DNA of 64,000 nucleotides from Opisthorchis felineus. Taxonomy: Eukaryota; Platyhelminthes; Trematoda; Opisthorchiida; Opisthorchiidae. The translations under genes were made by a program, and so were the position numbers. The stretch covers positions 272,831 to 336,830 of the forward strand of contig SJOL01007305.1 of NCBI GenBank assembly GCA_004794785.1. Direction: 5' to 3'. Shown one piece after another: positions 57,301 through 59,559 of the stretch (position 1 is its first letter; each line of letters begins with the position of its first letter). Under the pieces are notes generated by a model. It saw only the letters and a list, made by a program, of their open reading frames with translations. It had not been told where the DNA came from and searched no databases.

Positions 57301-58388
57301 ACACAGAACCACAATTTACTCACCTTGCAGTGAATCCGTTAGCAGGACAGATGGATTGGAAAAATGGAAATTGGTAGAGATAGTATAGACACACGTGCAG
57401 TCCGCTGTACACAAGCAAGAAGATACGCAGGCAGGCAAATGGCACAGGGTTCATCCCACTTCGGCACGCCCAATAAGTTCCTATTCCCAGAAAGGACAAT
57501 AAGTAAACGGCTGACGGAACGGAGGGAGAAGTTATCCCCGTAACACACACCAGAAGAACACTGAGAAGAACGCATAAGTTATCGACAGCCCAGGCACGCC
57601 ACAATTTTCGTCTATTTTCATCCCATGCACGAGGAAATGGCAGAGCGGCCATACTGGATGTGAACTTTCCGAAAAAAGGGTTGGCGGAACTTGAGTTGTT
57701 GGCCACCACTGGAGGTGAGGCGTACGGCGCCAGTGTGCGTTCACTCATGCCCCTGGGTGCAGGGGAATAACCCTGTCCGGAAACAGCTACGTTTCTCGTA
57801 ACCGAAGCCTGCCTCCTTGACCCCCCATGACCACGTCGACTCACGTACACTAGCAGTCCAACTGCAATGGCCAAAATAAATATATCCGGAAGAACCAGAC
57901 GCATTGCGCGGTAGGGCAAGACTCCGTTAAGTCTAGAAAGGATAGAACAACAAAAGATAACCTACCGTTGCACGCCTATTTGAGCCGCGATCGTAGATTC
58001 TTCACCTACAATCAAATGTATATGAATCCATTCATTGTACGGGGACCTACAAGTCTTGAGCGCATCATCGTACGGTGGCGCCACGGCCAAAATTATATGC
58101 AACGTGGGATGCGACAACGTAAAAACACAGCTCAACGTTACAAGCAGTATCAGAAAGACTTGAATTTTTGCTAAAAGCACATCGTTTGCCGGTAAAGGTA
58201 CATACTTTTTGAGTGGCTGGAATTTGGTTGTGGTAGTAGTGGACATGCGAGTAAAAATACCAAGTACACAAAAGAAAATCCGTTGTATCTCACAACCGTG
58301 ACTGGCAAATTATTACGACAAATGAGTTACCTAAGAATAAGGTGGTGACAAGGACCACTCTCAAAAGAACCGTATCCAAGCTAGCCAT
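1..58388 (-). CDS. Piezo: Piezo mechanosensitive ion channel, N-terminal ~2,510 codons (30 exons, partial at left edge)
   Basis: Piezo proteins are very large plasma-membrane subunits that form homotrimeric, force-gated, non-selective cation channels. Exons (all minus): 58388-58331, 58301-58206, 58170-57966, 57932-57324, 57164-56984, 48957-48376, 45862-45593, 41439-41205, 40539-40397, 38963-38815, 35376-35230, 30175-30078, 28725-28574, 24733-24560, 23663-23586, 20309-20109, 19015-18814, 18712-18614, 14747-14591, 14288-14103, 12654-12488, 11151-11001, 10394-10234, 9261-8856, 8740-8254, 6729-6205, 4966-4246, 3665-3467, 787-461, 364-1. All junctions are GT-AG and phase-consistent. Diagnostic matches run in order: [93 protein letters not shown]. 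In human PIEZO1 the equivalent of the last motif lies near residue 1,700, so this protein is roughly 800 residues longer up to that point. The pore and cap are not in the window. Family assignment is very secure; individual exon edges are inferred. Confidence 0.95.
461..787 (-). CDS. Piezo: Piezo exon 29 (cytosolic linker)
   Basis: It encodes [20 protein letters not shown], a Cys-containing stretch, and [20 protein letters not shown]. The exon is 327 nt, phase 2 in (CC|T) and 2 out (CC|gtatgt). It fits both neighbours in phase, but this part of the linker is not conserved, so it rests on splice signals and open frame. Further small exons in the 2.7-kb intron before it cannot be excluded. Confidence 0.72.
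788..3466 (-). other. Intron 28, no recognised content
   Basis: 2,679 bp between exons 28 and 29. Only short open frames without recognisable similarity are seen on either strand. A small additional linker exon could be hidden here. Confidence 0.5.
3467..3665 (-). CDS. Piezo: Piezo exon 28 (clasp helix)
   Basis: It begins [20 protein letters not shown] and continues [20 protein letters not shown] and [10 protein letters not shown]. This resembles the conserved Piezo clasp helix (human stretch ending LTRWLQEFTRHHG, then LRAERY) and invertebrate forms with VDS and LN motifs. The exon is 199 nt, phase 1 in and 2 out, with acceptor tttcttacag and donor CC|gtgagt. Confidence 0.88.
3666..6204 (-). 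other. Introns 27 and 26 (around exon 27), mostly featureless
   Basis: 3666-4245 (580 bp) and 4967-6204 (1,238 bp) hold no recognised element apart from a GA microsatellite at about 5941-5962. Exon 27 lies between them. Confidence 0.5.
4246..4966 (-). CDS. Piezo: Piezo exon 27 (cytosolic linker)
   Basis: A 721-nt exon, phase 0 in and 1 out, ending CAG C|gtaagt. It is Ser/Pro/Arg-rich with an acidic patch ([19 protein letters not shown]) and a basic segment ([19 protein letters not shown]). Several in-frame AGs lie near the 5' edge. I chose 4966 for its pyrimidine tract (ttgttcttcag); later in-frame AGs at CTCAG and CTCCAG would shorten the exon by 21 or 30 bases. Confidence 0.8.
6205..6729 (-). 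CDS. Piezo: Piezo exon 26 (acidic linker)
   Basis: A 525-nt exon, phase 0 at both ends, acceptor cacacacag, donor CTT|gtaagt. It contains a strongly acidic run ([16 protein letters not shown]) followed by a more structured segment, [19 protein letters not shown], then [15 protein letters not shown]. It lies in the position of the vertebrate latch/clasp linker. Confidence 0.82.
6730..8253 (-). other. Intron 25, no recognised content
   Basis: 1,524 bp of unique-looking sequence; no open frame with recognisable similarity. Confidence 0.5.
8254..8740 (-). CDS. Piezo: Piezo exon 25 (cytosolic linker)
   Basis: A 487-nt exon, phase 2 in and 0 out, ending SRA|gtgagt. It encodes a basic, Ser/Arg/Thr-rich stretch without membrane segments (for example [20 protein letters not shown]). 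It has no recognisable homology beyond position in the Piezo linker. Support is the split codon AG|C, the open frame and canonical splice sites. Confidence 0.82.
8856..9261 (-). CDS. Piezo: Piezo exon 24 (latch start)
   Basis: It opens [20 protein letters not shown], equivalent to human VIHSGDYFLFESDSEEEEE, the start of the latch region after the beam. A Lys-rich patch (KGGKKRKPP) and a long Ser/Pro/Thr-rich disordered stretch follow. The exon is 406 nt with donor AG|gtttgt. The next intron is 115 bp. Confidence 0.92.
9679..9846. other. Assembly gap flanked by (TA)n
   Basis: 168 unknown bases inside intron 23 (9262-10233), bordered on both sides by TA dinucleotide repeats (about 9661-9678 and 9847-9866). 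The gap probably marks a longer TA microsatellite that could not be assembled. No exon is expected there, because exons 23 and 24 join in phase. Confidence 0.95.
10234..10394 (-). CDS. Piezo: Piezo exon 23 (beam helix)
   Basis: It encodes [20 protein letters not shown] and [20 protein letters not shown], a long charged helix. It aligns with the human stretch ending LAQLKRQMERIRAKQEK, the intracellular beam that carries force from the blades to the pore. The exon is 161 nt, with donor A|gtaggt leaving one base. Confidence 0.94.
10858..10945 (+). repeat. Dispersed repeat, copy 1 (TTTGCAAGCTAA family)
   Basis: In intron 22. Shares a block of about 50 bp (GCGTCGATTGGTGACG, then TTTGCAAGCTAACTGACAAG) with copies at 22.5 kb and 55.2 kb. 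This copy lacks the CTGATGA core seen in the other two. The adjacent 10,607-10,860 holds a purine-rich open stretch resembling the sequence before the 22.5-kb copy. Confidence 0.7.
11001..11151 (-). CDS. Piezo: Piezo exon 22
   Basis: It encodes [20 protein letters not shown], then [19 protein letters not shown] and QFASR. This matches human IIWDSVCFFFLLLQRRVF and the LLASRG junction. The exon is 151 nt, phase 1 in and 2 out, with acceptor ccttgtcag and donor CG|gtaagt. It joins as CG|T, giving [10 protein letters not shown]. Confidence 0.94.
11152..12487 (-). other. Intron 21, no recognised content
   Basis: 1,336 bp. The open frame of exon 21 reads on for about 50 codons past the donor but has no Piezo similarity. 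No repeat was recognised. Confidence 0.5.
12488..12654 (-). CDS. Piezo: Piezo exon 21
   Basis: It encodes [20 protein letters not shown], then [16 protein letters not shown], equivalent to human LWDCLILYNVTVIISKNML and GFCWVIQLFSLVCTVKGYYDP. The exon is 167 nt and ends CCG G|gtatgt. The open frame continues past this donor, but phase and homology support the donor. Confidence 0.92.
12655..14102 (-). other. Intron 20, no recognised content
   Basis: 1,448 bp; short overlapping open frames on both strands around 12.7-13.3 kb have no recognisable similarity. Confidence 0.45.
14103..14288 (-). CDS. Piezo: Piezo exon 20
   Basis: It encodes [20 protein letters not shown], then [20 protein letters not shown], equivalent to human SYLDMLKVAVFRYLFWLVLV and ISIFGLGYLLACFYLLLFG. 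A basic loop, [10 protein letters not shown], precedes the donor TC|gtaagt. The exon is 186 nt. Confidence 0.95.
14591..14747 (-). CDS. Piezo: Piezo exon 19
   Basis: It encodes [20 protein letters not shown] (human SDFLLLLCASQQWQVFSAER). A loop follows and ends FVSAKE, joining to SYLDYLR in exon 20. The exon is 157 nt, phase 1 in and 2 out. The 3.9-kb intron before it holds a frame-neutral open stretch that is skipped here. Confidence 0.92.
14748..18613 (-). other. Intron 18, contains a possible cassette exon
   Basis: 3,866 bp. Near its 5' end lies a frame-neutral 279-nt open stretch with splice-like edges (18214-18492). Two further splice-bounded stretches (about 17,980-18,143 and 17,851-17,920) cannot be joined without a frame break. 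The rest holds no recognised element. Confidence 0.5.
18214..18492 (-). other. Candidate frame-neutral cassette exon in Piezo intron 18
   Basis: Bounded by AG (ending aaccag) and G|gtacat, 279 nt (93 codons) with no stop, phase 1 at both ends like exons 18 and 19. It would insert [14 protein letters not shown] and about 80 further residues into the extracellular loop before ADFFQFV. It has no match in vertebrate Piezo. It may be a chance open stretch. Confidence 0.3.
18614..18712 (-). CDS. Piezo: Piezo exon 18
   Basis: It encodes [20 protein letters not shown], then [13 protein letters not shown]. This matches human DYPWRWSRAVPMNSALIKWL, then the YLPDFFRAPNSTNL loop. The exon is 99 nt, phase 1 at both ends, with acceptor ctgtttttag and donor gtgagt. 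Confidence 0.92.
18814..19015 (-). CDS. Piezo: Piezo exon 17
   Basis: It encodes [20 protein letters not shown], then [13 protein letters not shown], aligned to human ICFLMAVNVIGQRMNFLVTL and YLLCLGMPPALC. There are two to three transmembrane segments in 202 nt. It ends TGG A|gtaagg, and the following intron is only 101 bp. Confidence 0.93.
19016..20108 (-). other. Intron 16, no recognised content
   Basis: 1,093 bp; nothing recognised on either strand. Confidence 0.45.
20109..20309 (-). CDS. Piezo: Piezo exon 16
   Basis: It encodes [20 protein letters not shown], a cytosolic stretch, and [16 protein letters not shown] before gtactg. The last motif equals human YFINFFFYKFGLE, one of the most conserved Piezo signatures. 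The exon is 201 nt, phase 0 at both ends. The open frame continues past the donor, but exon 17 supplies the conserved continuation. Confidence 0.94.
20830..21645 (+). mobile_element. Penelope-like retroelement remnant (reverse transcriptase part)
   Basis: In intron 15, opposite to the gene. The frame contains [38 protein letters not shown] and a stretch resembling the conserved H-x-x-SHKR region of Penelope-type transcriptases, in that order. The catalytic YVDD region has decayed to FIVEN, and stops interrupt the frame (for example near 21,300 and 21,345). No GIY-YIG endonuclease domain was seen. An inactive, 5'-truncated copy. Confidence 0.65.
22440..22545 (+). repeat. Dispersed repeat, copy 2, with hammerhead-like core
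   Basis: CTGATGA at 22477-22483 and GAAA at 22504-22507 flank a possible short stem. The TTTGCAAGCTAATTACCAAG block that follows is shared with the 55.2-kb copy. It lies about 0.8 kb downstream of the Penelope-like remnant; such elements are known to carry hammerhead motifs in their repeats. Confidence 0.55.
22590..22760 (+). repeat. Dispersed repeat, family 2 copy
   Basis: Shares the blocks ATGTGCTGCACAAAGGCC, then TTTCAGTTGGTTTAG and TATTCGAGATATCGCAGTAT, with 40,765-40,835 in intron 8. Its 3' end forms the left arm of the inverted repeat at 22,724-22,983. Confidence 0.7.
22724..22983. repeat. Inverted repeat with ~63-bp arms
   Basis: The left arm, 22724-22786 (starting TTTTCATAAAGGAAACT), is the reverse complement of 22921-22983 with roughly 85% agreement by eye. 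The spacer is 134 bp. The spacer also contains a short palindrome around GAGATTCAGTTGAATCTC. A transcript would fold into a long hairpin. Confidence 0.8.
23586..23663 (-). CDS. Piezo: Piezo exon 15 (78-nt exon)
   Basis: It encodes 26 residues, including [19 protein letters not shown], corresponding to human PANWFGVRKGFPNLGYIQNHL. It is phase 0 at both ends, with acceptor cattacag and donor gtaag. NKT and NAS are two potential N-glycosylation sequons in the extracellular loop. It is too short to be found by length, and I located it by the missing loop between exons 14 and 16. Confidence 0.85.
23664..24559 (-). other. Intron 14, no recognised content
   Basis: 896 bp, nothing recognised. Confidence 0.45.
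24560..24733 (-). CDS. Piezo: Piezo exon 14
   Basis: It begins [20 protein letters not shown] and continues with [18 protein letters not shown], equivalent to human VMNLLLVVLWAFALPYPRF and VWTCVIIVCKMLYQL. The exon is 174 nt, phase 0 at both ends, donor GAT|gtaagt. Confidence 0.95.
26050..26110 (+). mobile_element. SINE 3' fragment
   Basis: Contains the block CTGTCTGGGCC, then TGGCAGTATCCTAGCCC, matching the 3' part of the tRNA-derived SINE seen intact at 30.6 kb. The tRNA-like head is absent. Confidence 0.6.
26320..27240 (+). mobile_element. RTE-type non-LTR retrotransposon, internally deleted
   Basis: In intron 13, antisense to Piezo. The endonuclease start [15 protein letters not shown] is followed by [28 protein letters not shown] and then directly by the C-terminal region [16 protein letters not shown] and [19 protein letters not shown], with [16 protein letters not shown]. 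The reverse transcriptase core is missing and the frame shifts several times. Confidence 0.8.
28574..28725 (-). CDS. Piezo: Piezo exon 13
   Basis: It encodes [20 protein letters not shown], then [21 protein letters not shown], equivalent to human DVLSRVQVFLRRLLELHVFK and LVALYTVWVALKE. The exon is 152 nt with donor GAA|gtgagt. Confidence 0.93.
28726..30077 (-). other. Intron 12, no recognised content
   Basis: 1,352 bp. A 167-codon open stretch on the minus strand (29509-30012) has no recognised similarity and no conserved splice context; probably chance. Confidence 0.4.
30078..30175 (-). CDS. Piezo: Piezo exon 12 (linker)
   Basis: A 98-nt exon with [20 protein letters not shown] and a Ser/Thr-rich end. 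Evidence is a long pyrimidine acceptor (ending ccccttcag), a consensus gtaagt donor, and exact phase compatibility with exon 11 (AA|C) and exon 13 (A|AT). It sits where vertebrate Piezo has a variable cytosolic linker, so homology cannot confirm it. Confidence 0.75.
30625..30780 (+). mobile_element. tRNA-derived SINE, most intact copy
   Basis: In intron 11. Polymerase III box A-like TGGCTTAGTCGT (30633-30644) and box B GGTTCGAACCC (30677-30687) are correctly spaced. A SINE body follows with CCCTGTCTAGGCTTGGGCAA and GACAGTATCCCAGCCCTCC. No tRNA acceptor stem closes around it, so it is a SINE and not a tRNA gene. Confidence 0.85.
31500..33350 (+). mobile_element. RTE-type non-LTR retrotransposon, decayed
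   Basis: In intron 11. The endonuclease motif [16 protein letters not shown] lies near 31,750-31,800. Transcriptase remnants follow ([13 protein letters not shown] near 32,040; [13 protein letters not shown] near 32,440-32,480). The C-terminal region has [19 protein letters not shown] and [19 protein letters not shown] (32,950-33,125). Many frameshifts and stops; inactive. Confidence 0.8.
34085..34155 (-). mobile_element. SINE fragment
   Basis: The block GGCTGGGATACTGCCAGGGC, then CCTAGACAGGAG on the plus strand, is the reverse complement of the SINE 3' part. The head is missing. Confidence 0.6.
34753..34925 (+). mobile_element. tRNA-derived SINE
   Basis: Box A-like TAGCTCAGTGGC at about 34764-34775 and a decayed box B (GTTTATACCC, about 34809-34818). 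The body, TTTCTGTCTAGGTTTGAAC, then TGGCAGTAACTCAGCC, follows, and it ends in the CTCCGGGTGGCATGG tail. Confidence 0.75.
35230..35376 (-). CDS. Piezo: Piezo exon 11
   Basis: It encodes [19 protein letters not shown], then [16 protein letters not shown], equivalent to human LGDLGLEQFSVSELFSSIL and CILQLHYFHRPF. The exon is 147 nt, phase 2 in and 2 out, with donor AA|gtaggt. Confidence 0.95.
36900..37960 (+). mobile_element. Non-LTR reverse transcriptase remnant (RTE-like)
   Basis: In intron 10. Visible pieces are [17 protein letters not shown] near 37,010, [15 protein letters not shown] (transcriptase motif with the first catalytic Asp) near 37,385, and [17 protein letters not shown] near 37,835. 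They are in different frames with intervening stops. It is more diverged than the other copies. Confidence 0.6.
38815..38963 (-). CDS. Piezo: Piezo exon 10
   Basis: It encodes [20 protein letters not shown] and [20 protein letters not shown], equivalent to human VYYSLWRKLLKAFWW and VYTFQFQDFPAYWRNLTGF. The exon ends GAG GT|gtaagt. The joined codon GTT gives [12 protein letters not shown], matching human DEQLGDLGLEQF, and this decides between two nearby donors. Confidence 0.95.
39290..39845. repeat. GAT/GATG-rich microsatellite region
   Basis: About 550 bp of imperfect repeats of GATGATGG/GATGATGA type in intron 9. The long Ile/His/Ser-rich open frame on the minus strand across it is a by-product of the repeat. 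Confidence 0.85.
40131..40162. repeat. 12-bp tandem repeat, ~2.7 copies
   Basis: The unit AGGGTGACAGAC occurs twice exactly (40131-40142, 40143-40154) and once in part. It lies in intron 9. Confidence 0.9.
40397..40539 (-). CDS. Piezo: Piezo exon 9
   Basis: It encodes [17 protein letters not shown], then [18 protein letters not shown] before gtaagt. This aligns with the human block running from YAKYWIYVCAGMFIVV to KIVYMFLFLLCLTLFQ. There are two transmembrane segments in 143 nt. Confidence 0.95.
40680..40860 (+). repeat. Dispersed repeat, family 2 copy
   Basis: Lies in intron 8, 5' of exon 9 in genomic order. Shares AAATACACTCATTTGCAAAC with about 27,470 and (reversed) 22,850. Shares ATGTGCTGCACCAGGCC and TATTCGAGATATCG with 22,660-22,715. 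Confidence 0.65.
41205..41439 (-). CDS. Piezo: Piezo exon 8
   Basis: It begins [18 protein letters not shown], equivalent to human LLYTLTFWLLLRQFVKEK. A hydrophilic linker of ~55 residues follows, ending TSL, with the split codon G|CC giving the SLAELL junction (human SLGELV). The acceptor has a strong T-rich tract. The exon is 235 nt, phase 0 in and 1 out. Confidence 0.92.
42880..45484 (-). mobile_element. RTE-type non-LTR retrotransposon, near full coding length but broken
   Basis: In intron 7, same orientation as Piezo. Order: endonuclease with [39 protein letters not shown] and [14 protein letters not shown]. Then transcriptase with [47 protein letters not shown] and [11 protein letters not shown]. 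Then the C-terminal region with [18 protein letters not shown] and [20 protein letters not shown]. The catalytic first Asp appears replaced by His (SLHLKAAF), the YADD motif is YLDD, and several frameshifts occur. It is 5'-truncated, lacking the untranslated leader. Confidence 0.88.
45593..45862 (-). CDS. Piezo: Piezo exon 7
   Basis: It encodes [20 protein letters not shown], aligned to human VWSITYHSWLTFVLLLWACL. A second transmembrane segment ([20 protein letters not shown]) and a loop that includes [17 protein letters not shown] follow. The exon is 270 nt. The donor CAG|gttagt is weaker than the gtaagt type used elsewhere. A broken RTE element ends about 110 bp downstream. Confidence 0.93.
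46440..46590 (+). mobile_element. tRNA-derived SINE
   Basis: In intron 6. Box B GGTTCGAACCA at 46499-46509, the box A region around 46456-46470 (CAGTTCAGTGGTTGG), and the TGCTACTGTCTAGGACAGGG body. Confidence 0.7.
46591..48109. other. Intron 6 interior, no recognised content
   Basis: Between two SINEs. Short open frames at 47.5-47.95 kb on the minus strand contain no recognised domain. Confidence 0.4.
48110..48268 (-). mobile_element. tRNA-derived SINE
   Basis: Reverse-oriented copy in intron 6. Read on the minus strand, GAGGTAGCCCAGCGATTAA (box A) is followed by GGTTCGAACCC (box B) and the TCTGAGCAACCTGGCAGTAT body. The 3' end forms a perfect hairpin GCCACCC-ATC-GGGTGGC. Confidence 0.85.
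48376..48957 (-). CDS. Piezo: Piezo exon 6 (long cytosolic insert plus conserved LIAMM helix)
   Basis: The first ~175 codons are a Pro/Ser/Thr/Asn-rich disordered linker. The end, [11 protein letters not shown]|gtacgt, equals human QSYVCALIAMM, and the helix continues in exon 7. Phase is 0 in and 0 out. In vertebrates this region is also a variable linker, so the enlargement is a difference of length, not of architecture. Confidence 0.92.
49980..50145 (-). mobile_element. tRNA-derived SINE
   Basis: Reverse-oriented copy in intron 5, nearly identical to the 48.1-kb copy in the ATGCCACCCGATGGGTGGCA hairpin end and body. Box B is mutated (GGTTTGAAGCC). Confidence 0.82.
51095..53840 (+). mobile_element. 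RTE-type non-LTR retrotransposon with 5' leader, transcriptase core deleted
   Basis: In intron 5, antisense to Piezo. The leader starts near CCACCTTGACGTGGTGGTCG (about 51,101). The endonuclease region has [15 protein letters not shown] near 51,989, [12 protein letters not shown] near 52,240 and [17 protein letters not shown], then DHAMVRARL (52,645-52,755). The C-terminal region restarts with [17 protein letters not shown] near 53,190 and [17 protein letters not shown] near 53,480. The stretch between, which should hold the catalytic palm, is missing. Confidence 0.82.
53870..54525 (+). mobile_element. Second RTE fragment (transcriptase 3' end and C terminus)
   Basis: Contains a decayed catalytic block, [20 protein letters not shown]. 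Then [38 protein letters not shown] and [19 protein letters not shown] follow. It repeats the C-terminal region already present in the copy just before it, so it is a separate insertion. Confidence 0.8.
55160..55262 (+). repeat. Dispersed repeat, copy 3, with hammerhead-like core
   Basis: CTGATGA at 55187-55193, then GTCTC and GAGAAC as an almost perfect stem around a GTCGTTT loop, then GAAA at 55213-55216. The GCAAGCTAATTACTAAGCTC block follows, shared with the 22.5-kb copy. The order CTGATGA-stem-GAAA is that of the hammerhead ribozyme core, with one extra base before the stem. Confidence 0.6.
55466..56640 (-). mobile_element. RTE-type non-LTR retrotransposon fragment
   Basis: In intron 5, same orientation as Piezo. 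The endonuclease piece is [20 protein letters not shown] (56,420-56,510). [18 protein letters not shown] lies near 56,240. The transcriptase start, [20 protein letters not shown], then [12 protein letters not shown], lies at 55,560-55,735. It ends before the catalytic palm. Confidence 0.8.
56984..57164 (-). CDS. Piezo: Piezo exon 5
   Basis: It begins [13 protein letters not shown] (human RVLGLKDFVGPTNC), continues through a loop and a transmembrane segment ([13 protein letters not shown]) and ends [16 protein letters not shown] before gtaagt. The exon is 181 nt with phase 0 out. The intron before it is only 159 bp; the intron after it is 8 kb. Confidence 0.92.
57324..57932 (-). CDS. Piezo: Piezo exon 4
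   Basis: A 609-nt exon. It opens with [18 protein letters not shown], matching the human stretch before RLVAPDLGILV. A basic, Ser/Ala-rich cytosolic linker of about 90 residues follows. Then come two transmembrane segments with [20 protein letters not shown] and [20 protein letters not shown], equivalent to human SSVYLLLFLALCTWWAC and GHLICLYCYQ. The donor is GCA AG|gtgagt. Confidence 0.95.
57966..58170 (-). CDS. Piezo: Piezo exon 3
   Basis: It encodes a transmembrane segment ([16 protein letters not shown]) and a short extracellular loop ending in IGVQR, equivalent to human IGVTR. The exon is 205 nt and ends CAA CG|gtaggt. The following intron is 33 bp (57933-57965), with a T-rich 3' end and a TAG acceptor. 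The joined codon is CGA. Confidence 0.9.
58206..58301 (-). CDS. Piezo: Piezo exon 2
   Basis: It encodes [19 protein letters not shown], equivalent to the highly conserved R-x-x-G-LSLVYLLFLL block near the N terminus of PIEZO1. The exon is 96 nt (phase 1 in, phase 1 out). It is flanked by introns of 29 bp (58302-58330) and 35 bp (58171-58205). A second AG 13 bases downstream of the acceptor would destroy the frame, which decides the start at 58301. Confidence 0.9.
58331..58388 (-). CDS. Piezo: Piezo exon 1 (start codon)
   Basis: The ATG sits in a good context (acaaATGg) and opens a hydrophobic stretch, [14 protein letters not shown], matching the first transmembrane segment of Piezo proteins. 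The exon is 58 nt, ends TTA G|gtaact and leaves one base of a split codon. The 29-bp intron that follows fixes the reading frame. An AG four bases upstream of the ATG could be a cis or trans splice acceptor. Confidence 0.85.
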
Positions 58389-59559
58389 TTGTCTAGGTCA
58401 TCCTAATTCAGCAATGGACTCAAGCCGAGGCGAAGGAGATGGAAAAGACCAGCCTTTTCTATTGGCTACTCCGTTTGGCGCTATTTACTTTGACCTTGAG
58501 GACGCCTATCGTTATCGGCGCTCAGTATTCGCACAATGGAATTGAAGTTTCAAAGGCTCTGACGCGTCCCTGATGGCCTCTCAGTACTCGCGCATTAGAA
58601 TTGATTTCTAAAAAGCTACGACATTTTAACGACATTATAACGAATTATTATGCGAACTGTTTACATGGGCGGGTTGTTTAAGTCACCGAATCTTCAAGTT
58701 CATCAAATATCACCGACTGTGAATGTTGCTTAATGTAATAAGAAATCGCGAACTGCGGAAAAAGGAGAATCACTTACAACGGACGGAACTTTCAGATAAT
58801 TGTGCAGCTGAAATAATTCACCGAACATTCCAGAAATGACGCGGCCCCTGTTAATGCAAACTATGCGGGGGTGCCAGGCCTGTAAATAATTTTTGCCCGA
58901 TATTTGCTATTACGAGTTGAAATCGCGGAAGCCACATTCATTATTGCCGGAAAAAGTGCAAGTTTGTTGTTAAACAGCAGATTGTTCCATTGTAACTTGC
59001 GAAATATGCCAGGAAGGTTATGACGTCGAGCGTAGCGGACAGCTGAACGAACCTAGCTGACGCACAGGGCCAACATGCGGTGAGGGGTCCGCGATGCCTA
59101 ATCAGCTGGCCGGAGCGCGACTATCCATCTCCGCCGGGGAAAAAGTCAAAATTAGACGACATGAAAAGTTGAATTTTATTGGCCGTTTTCATGAATGCAC
59201 ATGTCCTGCCGGGAAGCGTATGGCCTTCTTTTTGAGGAGTGTTCATTGAGCTATCGACGTCCTGCAATGAGAGAATGATACAAGCTTGGTTACCGAAATA
59301 TCATTATGAGGTAGGCGGCCTACAAACTGGGAGCACTACTTACCCTATAATGTGAGGACTTCAGCGACTACAATGTCGTAGAATCTTGTTTACACAACGC
59401 AATTATCAGCGGCTATTTCGCATGCTACTGACTATAACCTTCAAGAAATACGAGACCTAAATGAAATGCATGAGGTCTCACTAACAGACGAACTATTTGG
59501 AGTTGATGGGTAACATGAAATCATCTTCGTCTCTTTCCTCTAGCTGGCGCTCTGCAGTG
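58389..59559. other. Upstream flank of Piezo, no recognised element
   Basis: About 1.2 kb directly upstream of the start codon. An AG at 58393-58394 lies four bases before the ATG. No TATA box or other core promoter element was identified with confidence. Promoter elements or a 5' untranslated exon could lie here. Confidence 0.4.

Larger units (their letters stand above)
57933..58330 (-). other. Three micro-introns at the 5' end (29, 35, 33 bp)
   Basis: Introns 58302-58330, 58171-58205 and 57933-57965 begin gtaactc, gtatgta and gtaggtt and end ccag, ttag and ctag. Removing them restores a continuous conserved reading frame; retaining any one introduces a stop or loses the Piezo match. Very short 5' introns with long downstream introns are known from schistosome genes. 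Confidence 0.88.
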
